This document shows, piece after piece, positions 1 through 6,887 of a stretch of DNA of 14,726 bases (the first letter of the stretch is position 1; each line of letters opens with the position of its first letter). This DNA is from JAXHUH01 sp034211175. GTDB lineage: Bacteria; Actinomycetota; Acidimicrobiia; Acidimicrobiales; CAIXPF01. Position numbers and translations under genes: made by a program. The DNA is taken from the NCBI GenBank assembly GCA_034211175.1, contig JAXHUH010000195.1, positions 1 through 14,726 of the forward strand. The letters run 5' to 3'. The notes beneath the pieces were generated by a model. The model saw nothing but the letters and a program-made list of their open reading frames with translations. It made no database searches and was not told where the DNA came from.

Positions 1-504
1 CTCGTCGAAGAGGTCCATCGGAAGCGACACGAACACCGGCCCCCGCGGCGGCGCCGCGGCGTCCTGGAACGCCCGGCGCATGATCGGGCCGATCTCGTCG
101 GCGTTGCGGACCTCGTGGGTCCACTTCGACACCGGCGCGGCGATGCCGCACAGGTCCCCCGACAGCAGCGGGTCGGCGAGGATGTGGCGGGTGTCCTGCT
201 GGCCGGCGGTGACGACGAGCGGCGTGCGGTTGAGCACCGCGTTGGTCAGGTTGCCGACCGCGTTGCCCAACCCCGCCGAGGTGTGGAGGTTCAACAGCGC
301 CGGGCGGCGGGTGACCTGGGCGTACCCGTCGGCCATCGCCACCGCCGACGCCTCCTGGAGGGCGAGGGCGTAGCCGATGTCGTCGGTGGTGGCCATGGCG
401 TCGATCAGCGGCAGCTCGGTGCTGCCCGGGTTGCCGAAGACGTGGCGCACCCCCTCCGAGCGGAGCACCTCGAGGAACACGTCACGGCCCGTCCGCTGCG
501 TCAT
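1..504 (-). CDS. Thiamine-diphosphate enzyme, benzoylformate decarboxylase-like, N-terminal part (partial at window edge)
   Basis: The first 168 residues of a thiamine-diphosphate-dependent decarboxylase or lyase; the rest lies beyond the left edge. The translation has the N-terminal TPP-enzyme (pyrimidine-binding) domain: FGNPGSTELPLI (about 21-32), ALQEASAVAMADGYAQ with the conserved TPP-activating Glu, and LHTSAGLGNAVGNL, then VVTAGQQDTRH. In Pseudomonas benzoylformate decarboxylase the equivalent stretches carry catalytic Ser26 and His70, and both are present here (GS of FGNPGS, H of LHTSAG). That makes an MdlC-type 2-oxoacid decarboxylase likelier than acetolactate synthase. The ATG at 504 follows a good promoter at leaderless distance. 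The neighbour is divergent and unrelated. Substrate cannot be decided without the C-terminal half, so no gene symbol is given. Confidence 0.85.
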   Translation of the reverse strand, partial: MTQRTGRDVFLEVLRSEGVRHVFGNPGSTELPLIDAMATTDDIGYALALQEASAVAMADGYAQVTRRPALLNLHTSAGLGNAVGNLTNAVLNRTPLVVTAGQQDTRHILADPLLSGDLCGIAAPVSKWTHEVRNADEIGPIMRRAFQDAAAPPRGPVFVSLPMDLFDE

Positions 505-510
505 GCGCGA

Positions 511-539
511 ACCTTACGACGTGCAGAGACGGGCGTCAC
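511..539 (-). promoter_or_regulatory. Promoter of the TPP-enzyme gene, leaderless geometry
   Basis: On the minus strand a TAAGGT -10 box (511-516) lies 6 nt before the ATG at 504. A GTGACG -35-like hexamer (534-539) sits 17 nt upstream of it. With this spacing transcription would begin at or next to the A of the ATG, and there is no Shine-Dalgarno sequence. The boxes are read directly; use in vivo is inferred. Confidence 0.5.
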
Positions 540-691
540 ACGCAACGATGGCGCCCGGCCGTCACCCGGCGGGTCCGCCGGTCCCGTCGATCGCCGGCGC
601 GGCGCCCGCTCCTCGCCTGGTGACGGACGCCGATTGGTAGCATTCTGGTTCCCGCAGTCTCGCCGGGCCACCGCCGCTCGGGTGGGTCACC

Positions 692-1993
692 ATCGACACC
701 GCGTACAAGCTCGCCGCAGTCTTCGCCCTCGTCGCCGCCAACGCCTTCTTCGTGGCGGTGGAGTTCGCGCTCGTCGCCATCGATCGTGGCCGGGTCGACC
801 GCGAGGCCGCCGACGGCTCCCGGATCGCCCGGACGCTGTCGGGCATCCTGCGCAACCTCTCGTTCCACCTGTCGGGCGCGCAGCTCGGCATCACGGTCAC
901 CTCGCTCGTGCTCGGCTTCGTGGCCGAGCCGACGATCGCCGCCCTCCTCGAGCCGATCACCGGCGGGCTCGGCCGCGGCGCCCGCGTCGCGCTGGCCCTC
1001 GTCCTGGCCACCGTGTTCCAGATGGTCGCCGGCGAGCTGGTGCCCAAGGCCATCGCGGTCAGCCGCGCCGATGCCACCGCCCGTCGGCTGGCGCCGCTCG
1101 TCGTCGTCTACGGCGTCGTCGCCGGCCCGCTCGTGCGGGTGCTCAACGGCGCCGCCAACTGGACCGTCCGCAAGGTCGGCATCGAGCCGAAGGAGGAGCT
1201 GGCCACGTCGCGCACGCTCGAGGAGCTCCAGCTCGTCGTGCGCGCCTCCGCTGAGGAGGGGGCGATCGACCCGGAGGCGGAGACGCTGCTGCGGCGCTCG
1301 ATCCGCTTCGGCGAGAAGACCGCAGCCGACGCGCTCGTGCCCCGGGTGTCGATCACCGCGGTCGACGTCGACGCCACGATCACCGAGCTCGTCGCGCTGT
1401 CGGTCGAGACCGGCTACTCCCGCTTCCCGGTCCATCGCGGCGACATCGACGACGTCGCCGGCGTCGTCCACGTGAAGCGGGTCTACGACCTGCCCTTCGA
1501 CCGCCGCTCGCACACCCCGGTGAGCGAGATCATGGACGAGCCGTACGCGGTGCCCGAGACGATCGACCTCGAGACGCTGCTGCTCGAGCTGCGCGACCGC
1601 ATGGCCCACCTCGCCGTCGTCGTCGACGAGCACGGCGGCACCGCCGGCATCATCACCGTCGAGGACCTGGTCGAGGAGATCGTCGGCGAGATCGACGACG
1701 AGCACGACCCCCGGACCCCGCAGCTCACGGTCATCGAGGGGGCGGGGGAGTACCTGCTCTCCGGGGCGCTGCACACCGACGAGGTGCGCGAGGCGTGCGG
1801 GTTCGAGATGCCCGACGGGGACTACGAGACCCTTGCCGGGTTCATCCTCGACCGGCTCGGCCACATCCCGGCCGTGAACGAGGAGGTCGCCTACGACGGC
1901 TGGCGCCTGCGGGTGCTGGAGCTCGACCGCCTGCGCATCTCGACCGTGCGCGTCGTGCCCCCCGACGAACCCGCCGAGGTGCCGGCGCCTTGA
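692..1993 (+). CDS. CNNM/CorC-family membrane protein (DUF21, CBS pair, CorC_HlyC C-terminal domain), full-length type
   Basis: Membrane protein of the HlyC/CorC/CNNM family, linked to magnesium or cobalt transport or resistance; older annotations say 'hemolysin'. An N-terminal DUF21 transmembrane domain (FFVAVEFALVAIDRGR, QLGITVTSLVLGFVAEP, VAGELVPKAIAV) is followed by a CBS pair (ALVPRVSITAVD ... YSRFPVHRGD ... VVDEHGGTAGIITVEDLVEE). It ends with a complete CorC_HlyC domain (LLSGALHTDEV ... GHIPAVNEEV). The start is a problem: the first ordinary start codon is GTG 752, inside transmembrane helix 1. The frame is open back to a TAG at 638, but contains no ATG, GTG, TTG or CTG before 752. Comparison with the tandem paralogue puts the true N-terminus near ATC 692 or GTC 686, so 692 is provisional. 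The stop overlaps the TTG start of the next gene, implying one operon. Confidence 0.85.
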   Translation: MDTAYKLAAVFALVAANAFFVAVEFALVAIDRGRVDREAADGSRIARTLSGILRNLSFHLSGAQLGITVTSLVLGFVAEPTIAALLEPITGGLGRGARVALALVLATVFQMVAGELVPKAIAVSRADATARRLAPLVVVYGVVAGPLVRVLNGAANWTVRKVGIEPKEELATSRTLEELQLVVRASAEEGAIDPEAETLLRRSIRFGEKTAADALVPRVSITAVDVDATITELVALSVETGYSRFPVHRGDIDDVAGVVHVKRVYDLPFDRRSHTPVSEIMDEPYAVPETIDLETLLLELRDRMAHLAVVVDEHGGTAGIITVEDLVEEIVGEIDDEHDPRTPQLTVIEGAGEYLLSGALHTDEVREACGFEMPDGDYETLAGFILDRLGHIPAVNEEVAYDGWRLRVLELDRLRISTVRVVPPDEPAEVPAP

Positions 1994-3084
1994 ACGTCAC
2001 GGCCATCACCGTGTCGATCGGCCTCCTGGCCGCCAACGCGTTCTTCGTGGCCGCCGAGTTCGCCATCATCGCGGCGCGCGCCACCAAGCTCGAGGGCCAC
2101 GCCGGTTCGCGTCGTCGGGTGGAGACGGCGCTCGGGCTCACCCGTCAGCTCCAGCTCCAGCTCGCCGGCGCCCAGCTCGGCATCACCATGGCGTCGCTCG
2201 GCCTCGGCTACGTCGCCGAGCCGGCCGTCGCCCACGGCATCGAGGAACTGCTCCACAACGTGTTCGGCGACGCCATCGCCGACGGGCTGAGCCACACGAT
2301 CGCCTTCGTCATCGGCCTCACGATCGTGGTGTTCCTCCACATGGTCGTCGGCGAGATGGTCCCGAAGAACATCGCCATCGCCAACCCGGAGCGGACGCTG
2401 CTGAGCCTGGTCGTGCCGTACCGCTTCTACATCACGGTGTTCCGGCCGTTCATCGCCGCCCTCAACGGCATGGCGTCGGTCGGTGCCCGGCTGTTCGGCG
2501 TGGAGCCGCGCGACGAGGTCGAGCGGGCCCACACGGCCGCCGACATCGCGGTGATGGTCGAGGCGTCCCGGGAGGAGGGCCTGATCGAGGAGTTCGAGCA
2601 CGACCTGATCACGAGTGCGCTCGACCTCGACGCCCGCCACGTCTCCGGGGTCATGGTGCCCACGGACCGGGTGGTCAGCGTGCGGCGCTCGGACCCGGTG
2701 GCGACCATCGAGCAGGTGCTCGTGTCCTCGGGCCACTCCCGCCTGCCGATCGCCCGGGGCGAGGGCCTCGACGACGTCGTCGGGTTCGTCCACGCCAAGG
2801 ACCTGCTCCAGCTCGGCGCGGAGGACCGCACGAAGCCGGTGCCGGTGCCGCTCATCCGCCGGATGCTGGTCGTCGAGCACGACCGACCGCTCGACGAGGC
2901 GCTGCTCGAGATGCAGCGGGCCCGCATCCACCTCGGCGTGGTCCGCGGCCCGGACGGGGCGACCGTCGGGGTCGTCACCCTCGAGGACATCATCGAGGAG
3001 CTGGTCGGCGACATCGCCGACGAGACCGACCGCGGCGGCCGGGCCGCACCCCGGGCCCGCACCGACTCGGGTGCCGACGGCTGA
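1990..3084 (+). CDS. CNNM/CorC-family membrane protein, paralogue lacking the CorC_HlyC tail
   Basis: 364-residue paralogue of the preceding gene. It has the DUF21 transmembrane domain (ITVSIGLLAANAFFVAAEFA, LGITMASLGLGYVAEP, HMVVGEMVPKNIAIAN) and a CBS pair (GVMVPTDRVVSVRRSD ... SRLPIARGEG ... GVVTLEDIIEELVGDI). It stops about 25 residues after the second CBS motif in a low-complexity tail (GGRAAPRARTDSGADG), so the CorC_HlyC domain of its neighbour is absent. Start TTG 1990 overlaps the upstream TGA as TTGA, giving translational coupling. This start restores an N-terminus that aligns with transmembrane helix 1. An upstream in-frame extension to 1795 would lie inside the neighbouring gene and is rejected. 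The pair may form a heterodimeric divalent-cation transporter or regulator; that is inference from tandem coupling. Confidence 0.88.
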   Translation: MNVTAITVSIGLLAANAFFVAAEFAIIAARATKLEGHAGSRRRVETALGLTRQLQLQLAGAQLGITMASLGLGYVAEPAVAHGIEELLHNVFGDAIADGLSHTIAFVIGLTIVVFLHMVVGEMVPKNIAIANPERTLLSLVVPYRFYITVFRPFIAALNGMASVGARLFGVEPRDEVERAHTAADIAVMVEASREEGLIEEFEHDLITSALDLDARHVSGVMVPTDRVVSVRRSDPVATIEQVLVSSGHSRLPIARGEGLDDVVGFVHAKDLLQLGAEDRTKPVPVPLIRRMLVVEHDRPLDEALLEMQRARIHLGVVRGPDGATVGVVTLEDIIEELVGDIADETDRGGRAAPRARTDSGADG

Positions 3085-3123
3085 GCCGATCCCTCCGGTC
3101 GCAACCCGTCCTACGGGGTGGTC

Positions 3124-3146
3124 ATCGCCCCCGGTGGTGGGGCGGT
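3124..3146 (+). terminator. Hairpin after the CNNM pair, possible terminator
   Basis: GCCCC (3127-3131) pairs with GGGGC (3139-3143) around a 7-nt loop. The stem can be extended to 8 bp with one G-T pair. It lies 40 nt after the second CNNM stop. There is no U-tract, so intrinsic termination is uncertain. The rest of the 244-nt gap to the peptidase gene shows no gene and no convincing promoter. Confidence 0.3.
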
Positions 3147-3328
3147 CGTGACGAACGCCTCAGAAGATGACGGGACGTTGACGTCGCGGCGAACGTACCC
3201 TGGTCGCCCGGCCGGAGACGGGCGCATCCTCGCAATCGTACGGCAACGCGCCTAACCTGCATCGGCGAACACCGACAGGTTCGACATGCCGGCCATCCCC
3301 GCGACGGTCACCACCGTTCTGCCTCATC

Positions 3329-4333
3329 GTGCGTCGATCCCTCCTCTTCACCCTCGCTCTCGTCGTGCTCCTCGGCACCTCGCTCCCGAGCGCTGCGGCC
3401 CAGTCCTCCGACCTGGAGTCGGCGCGTGCCGCCGCCCAGGCCGCGACGGAGGAGCACGCACTCGCCCTGTCCCGCCTCGGCGAGATCGAGCAGGACATCT
3501 CCCGGCTGCAGTTCGACCTGGAGAACGCCGAGACCCGCTTCGCCGAGGTGACGGTGGCCATGCGGGACCTCGCCGTGAACGAGTACACCCGGGTCGGCAA
3601 CGACCTCGAGGTGCTGACCGGGGAGGACCCGAACCGCCAGGCCCGGGCCGAGGTGCTGTCGCGGGCGTCCGCCCAGCAGAGCGATGACCTGCTCGACGAG
3701 TACCGCAGGGTGCGCGAGGACTTCGAGGTCCGCTCCGCCGAGCTGAACCAGGCGCTCGCCGATCAGGAGCAGGCGGTGGCCGCGATCGCCGAGCGTCGCG
3801 CCTCGCTCGACCGCCGCCTGGAGGAGCTCGAGGCGGTCGAGCGCCAGCGACGGCTCGCGGCGGCCCGTGAGGAGGCCCGCCAGGAGCAGCTCGCCCGGGC
3901 CCGTTCCACCTCGTCGGCCAACCCCGGTGACGTGTCCGCCGCCGGGGCGTGGGTGTGCCCGGTCCGGGGCTCGTACAGCTTCATCGACAGCTGGGGCTTC
4001 GCCCGCTCCGGCGGCCGTCGGCACAAGGGCGTCGACATGATGTCGCCGTCCGGCACCCCGCTCGTCGCCCCGGTCAGCGGCGTCGTGAGCCAGCGGACCA
4101 ACCGCCTCGGCGGCCTGTCGGTCTACCTCGACGGCGACGACGGCAACCGCTACTACCTGGCCCACATGAGCACCTACGGCGCCTCGGGCCGGGTCACGGC
4201 CGGCGCGGTGATCGGTGCGGTGGGTGACACCGGCAACGCCCGGGGCAACCCGCACCTCCACTTCGAGATCCACCCGGGTGGCGGGTCCGCGGTCAACCCG
4301 TACCCGACCGTCGCCAAGTACTGCCCCCGCTGA
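3329..4333 (+). CDS. Secreted coiled-coil M23 family peptidase (murein hydrolase)
   Basis: 334-residue exported zinc metallopeptidase predicted to cut peptidoglycan peptide bridges. A Sec signal peptide (MRRSLLFTLALVVLLG, cleavage near AAA-Q about residue 24) is followed by a long charged, Glu/Arg/Ala-rich coiled coil to about residue 195, as in EnvC-like hydrolases and activators. The M23 LytM-type domain follows: HKGVD gives His232 and Asp236, YYLAHM gives His279, and HLHFE gives His309 and His311. All expected zinc and catalytic positions are present, so it looks active rather than a degenerate activator. Cys210 and Cys332 bracket the catalytic domain and could form a disulfide outside the membrane. 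GTG 3329 is the only start giving a proper signal peptide; no Shine-Dalgarno is visible. It probably acts in wall remodelling or daughter-cell separation. Confidence 0.9.
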   Translation: MRRSLLFTLALVVLLGTSLPSAAAQSSDLESARAAAQAATEEHALALSRLGEIEQDISRLQFDLENAETRFAEVTVAMRDLAVNEYTRVGNDLEVLTGEDPNRQARAEVLSRASAQQSDDLLDEYRRVREDFEVRSAELNQALADQEQAVAAIAERRASLDRRLEELEAVERQRRLAAAREEARQEQLARARSTSSANPGDVSAAGAWVCPVRGSYSFIDSWGFARSGGRRHKGVDMMSPSGTPLVAPVSGVVSQRTNRLGGLSVYLDGDDGNRYYLAHMSTYGASGRVTAGAVIGAVGDTGNARGNPHLHFEIHPGGGSAVNPYPTVAKYCPR

Positions 4334-4334
4334 C

Positions 4335-4371
4335 GGGCACGTCGGCGCTCCCATCCGGCGCCTCGACGCCC
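4335..4371 (+). terminator. GC-rich hairpin after the M23 gene, possible terminator
   Basis: Starting just after the stop, GGG, CGTC and GGCGC (4335-4348) pair with GCGCC, GACG and CCC (4358-4371), with small bulges and an 8-nt loop. No U-run follows. The remaining 170 nt up to the next gene hold no recognisable gene or clear promoter. Confidence 0.35.
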
Positions 4372-4543
4372 GGGCTCCTCACGTAGCGTGACCATGACGG
4401 TCGTGAGTGCTGCGTTCCGCCGATCGATACCACCCTGAGCGTTTGCCTGGGGGCTGATAGTAGTTCAGGGCGGCGATTGCGCTACCGTTGCGAACACATC
4501 CGGCCACGCCGGGTGTCGCCCCCGCTCCGCAACCCAGCGATAC

Positions 4544-6343
4544 GTGAATCCCATGCGAGCACTTCTCCGCCGTGGTCGCCATGCGGCGATCATCGTCGTC
4601 CTGGCCGTTCTGGCCTCCCTGATCGCGCTCGTCGGGCCGAGCGGGGTGTCCGCCGCCGACGGGTTGTGCATCAGCGAGGACGGCTCCCTCGACGAGATCG
4701 GCACGTTCGCGGTCGCCGGCGAGAAGATCTGGGTGGCCGCGTTCAACGGCTCCGTGCTGCGCTCCTACGACGCGGACGGACGCCAGCTCGTCGACGAGGT
4801 CCGGATCGAGGCGATGGGCATGGACAACCGCCTCGACCACGTCAGCGTGGTCGGCGGGTGGGTCGTCGCCGCCGACCGCTCGACGCGCACGGTTGCGTAC
4901 CTCGACCCGGTCACCGCCGAGGTCGGGTTCTCCGTCCGCCTCGACCCGCTCAACCCCGACCGGGGCTCGGGCCGCCATGCCGTCGACCCGGTCGCGATCG
5001 ACGGGATCCTCTACCAGCCCGGCGTCGGCGAGCTCCTGGCCATCGACCCGGGACGCTTCGGCGCCGGGGACCCGATCATCGGCCGCGTCGATCTGCCCGT
5101 CGCGGTCACCGGCGAGGTCTTCGTCCACGACGAGCGCATCCACATCGTCAACCGCACCGAGCTCTACGTCGTCGAGCCCGACCCGCTCGAGCTCGTCACC
5201 GAGATCGATCTCGGCCCCGGCGGCAGCCGCTCGGACTTCGGTGCCGCCGTCGTCGACGGGCTGTTGTGGACCGACCCGTTCGCCTCGGGCACCACCGTGC
5301 TCGCCATCGACCCCGAGACCGGCGCGTTCGGCGCCCGGCTCCCGGTCGGTCGCGGCTACCTGACCGCGTCGTCGGGCGTCGTCCTCTACCTCGAGCGCGA
5401 GCCGGCCGTGATCATGGTGATCGACCCCGACCTGCGCATGGTGGTCGACCGCATCGAGCTCGATGGCCGCCTGGCCAAGCCCGCGGTCGCCGACGGCTAC
5501 GTCTGGATCCCGCTGAACCGACCGGGCGCCGGCGAGATCGTCGTGTTCGACCCGGTCGCCGCCGAGGTCGTGGCGACCGTGCCGCTCGGCGACGCGACGG
5601 TGAGCATCGACGGCACCGGCGACGGGATGGTCTTCGTGCAGAGCTACCTGGGCACGAGCATCCTCGTCGACACCGGCTGCCGCAGCGTCGTGCACGTCCA
5701 GGGTGAGCTCGACGAGACCGAGCCCACCGACGTCTTCGCCATCGGCCAGCCCGGCGACGAGCTGCTCGTCGGGGACTGGGACGGCGACGGCCGCGACGGG
5801 CTCGCGACCCGCCGCAACGACCTCGTGACCCTCTACGACGTCGCGGGCGAGCCCGCGACCGGCGAGGTCGAGATCGGCTTCCGTGACCGGCTGCTCGTCG
5901 GGGACTGGGACGGCGACGGTCGCGACACGTTCGCCTTCCGGTTCGGCAACGAGCTCCGCTACACCGACGAGCTCGGCGGGCCCGTGGTCGCCACGGAGCG
6001 CTTCGGTCGGGCCGAGGACGAGATCCTCGTCGGCGACTGGGACGGCGACGGCGCCGACTCGCTCGCGCACCACCGGGGCGGCATCGTGGCGATCACCAAC
6101 GGGCTCGGTGGCAACCCGATGGTCGAGCTCCCCGCCGGCCAGCCCGGTGACGAGCTGCTCGTCGGGGACTGGGACGGCGACGGCCGGGACACGTTCGCCA
6201 TCCGCGACGGCGCCGAGTACCGCTTCGCCGACCGACTCGTCGGGCCCTACCGCCGGCTGGCGACGTTCGGCCTCGACGACGACGAGGCGGTCGCCGGCGA
6301 CTGGGACGGTGACGGCCTCACCACCCTCGCCGTCCGCCGCTGA
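4544..6343 (+). CDS. Secreted propeller-like protein with five C-terminal GDWDGDG (FG-GAP/VCBS-like) repeats
   Basis: 599-residue exported protein of unknown function. An N-terminal signal peptide (RRGRHAAIIVVLAVLASLIA, ending near VSA-A) precedes about 340 residues of repeated beta-rich blades (KIWVAAFNGSVLRSY, GWVVAADRSTRTVAYLDP, GVVLYLEREPAVIMVIDP, GYVWIPLNRPG), like YncE/YVTN-type beta-propellers. From about residue 405 come five copies of GDWDGDGxxT/S/G, spaced 43, 44, 44 and 44 residues. The D-x-D-x-D-G pattern is the calcium-loop signature of FG-GAP/VCBS-type repeats. The only two cysteines, Cys42 and Cys379, flank the N-terminal propeller and could clasp it. No LPXTG or terminal membrane anchor is seen. 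Start GTG 4544, or ATG 4553 three codons later; neither has a clear ribosome-binding site. Perhaps a surface or extracellular binding protein. Confidence 0.82.
   Translation: MNPMRALLRRGRHAAIIVVLAVLASLIALVGPSGVSAADGLCISEDGSLDEIGTFAVAGEKIWVAAFNGSVLRSYDADGRQLVDEVRIEAMGMDNRLDHVSVVGGWVVAADRSTRTVAYLDPVTAEVGFSVRLDPLNPDRGSGRHAVDPVAIDGILYQPGVGELLAIDPGRFGAGDPIIGRVDLPVAVTGEVFVHDERIHIVNRTELYVVEPDPLELVTEIDLGPGGSRSDFGAAVVDGLLWTDPFASGTTVLAIDPETGAFGARLPVGRGYLTASSGVVLYLEREPAVIMVIDPDLRMVVDRIELDGRLAKPAVADGYVWIPLNRPGAGEIVVFDPVAAEVVATVPLGDATVSIDGTGDGMVFVQSYLGTSILVDTGCRSVVHVQGELDETEPTDVFAIGQPGDELLVGDWDGDGRDGLATRRNDLVTLYDVAGEPATGEVEIGFRDRLLVGDWDGDGRDTFAFRFGNELRYTDELGGPVVATERFGRAEDEILVGDWDGDGADSLAHHRGGIVAITNGLGGNPMVELPAGQPGDELLVGDWDGDGRDTFAIRDGAEYRFADRLVGPYRRLATFGLDDDEAVAGDWDGDGLTTLAVRR
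5762..6318 (+). repeat. Five in-frame DNA repeats encoding GDWDGDG units
   Basis: A roughly 29-nt core (ctgctcgtcggggactggga, then cggcgacgg) starts at 5762, 5891, 6023, 6155 and 6287, spaced 129, 132, 132 and 132 nt. Copies 1 and 2 are identical over the core, copy 4 matches them and also repeats the preceding codons (CAGPGDELLVG-type context), and copies 3 and 5 carry a few changes. The spacing is always a multiple of three, so these are protein repeats within the CDS. Confidence 0.9.
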
Positions 6344-6358
6344 CGCCCACCTGTCCTC

Positions 6359-6374
6359 GGCCACCGGCGTGGCC
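6359..6374. terminator. Short palindrome between convergent genes, possible bidirectional terminator
   Basis: GGCCAC (6359-6364) and GTGGCC (6369-6374) form a perfect 6-bp stem with a 4-nt loop in the 57-nt gap between the convergent propeller and VOC genes. The position suits a shared terminator. No T-run is present on either strand. Confidence 0.3.
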
Positions 6375-6400
6375 CGCCGCTCGGCACGACGCGGTCGGTA

Positions 6401-6772
6401 TCACGGCGTCGGCGTCATGAGCTGGACGTTGTTGCCGTCCGGGTCACGGAACGCGGTGAGCACCGCGAAGCCGTGGTCGAACGGTGGTGTCGCCTCGACC
6501 CCGGCGGCGACGAGCCGTGCGTGGGCCGCGTCGACGTCGTCGGTGTAGAGCACGATGACCGGGCTCTGGGCCCGCGGTGCCCGTTCGCCCGGCCAATCGG
6601 CGGACGGATGGACGGCGAAGTGCACCGGTCCGATCTCGCAGCCGTAGTGGAGCGGGACGCCCTCGTGGCGCTCGTCCTCGAGCGGGAGGCCGACCGCGGT
6701 CCGGTAGAACGACGCGAGACGCTCGGCGTCGTCGCTGATCAGGAGTATCGCTCCGACCGCACGGACCGACAT
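6401..6772 (-). CDS. VOC/glyoxalase-fold protein
   Basis: 123-residue protein of the vicinal-oxygen-chelate (glyoxalase/bleomycin-resistance) superfamily. It has two beta-alpha-beta-beta-beta halves: GAILLISDDAERLASFYR with VHFAVHPSAD, then VIVLYTDDVDAAHARLVAAG with AFRDPDGNNVQLM. The usual metal-binding Glu of the DPDGNxxEL motif is Gln117, and the first-strand His is not present, so metal-dependent chemistry is doubtful. It may bind a ligand instead. ATG 6772 follows a strong ribosome-binding site. It stands alone, convergent with the propeller gene and upstream of nothing obviously related, so the substrate cannot be guessed from context. Confidence 0.85.
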   Translation of the reverse strand: MSVRAVGAILLISDDAERLASFYRTAVGLPLEDERHEGVPLHYGCEIGPVHFAVHPSADWPGERAPRAQSPVIVLYTDDVDAAHARLVAAGVEATPPFDHGFAVLTAFRDPDGNNVQLMTPTP

Positions 6773-6777
6773 GGCGT

Positions 6778-6788
6778 CTCCCCCTCCC
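6778..6788 (-). promoter_or_regulatory. Ribosome-binding site of the VOC gene
   Basis: On the minus strand GGGAGGGGGAG ends 5 nt before the ATG at 6772. This is the strongest Shine-Dalgarno in the left half of the window and fixes the start. Confidence 0.6.
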
Positions 6789-6887
6789 TCGGCCGGGTCG
6801 ATCGCGGCCGAGCGATCCGGCCGTCCGACCGGCCGCCGCGAACGCTAGCGCCCGGCCCCGCCCGGGGGGTCTTCGCCGGGAGCGGCG

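Noticed and set aside
536..1864. Long minus-strand open frame opposite the first CNNM gene
   Set aside because: Asp/Glu/Val/Gly-rich shadow caused by high GC in the third positions of the plus-strand gene; no domain, while the plus strand has clear CNNM motifs.
3085..3328. c-di-AMP (ydaO-type) riboswitch before the M23 wall hydrolase
   Set aside because: Such riboswitches precede wall hydrolases in actinobacteria, but I could not match the conserved core; only short GCGAAC-like pieces occur.
5762..6318. Regularly spaced near-identical repeats, CRISPR-like at first glance
   Set aside because: Spacing is a multiple of three and the spacers are coding and similar to each other; the repeats encode GDWDGDG inside one protein.
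4379..6364. 661-codon minus-strand frame opposite the propeller gene
   Set aside because: It mirrors the GDWDGDG repeats and is low-complexity. The plus strand has a signal peptide, blades and calcium-loop repeats.
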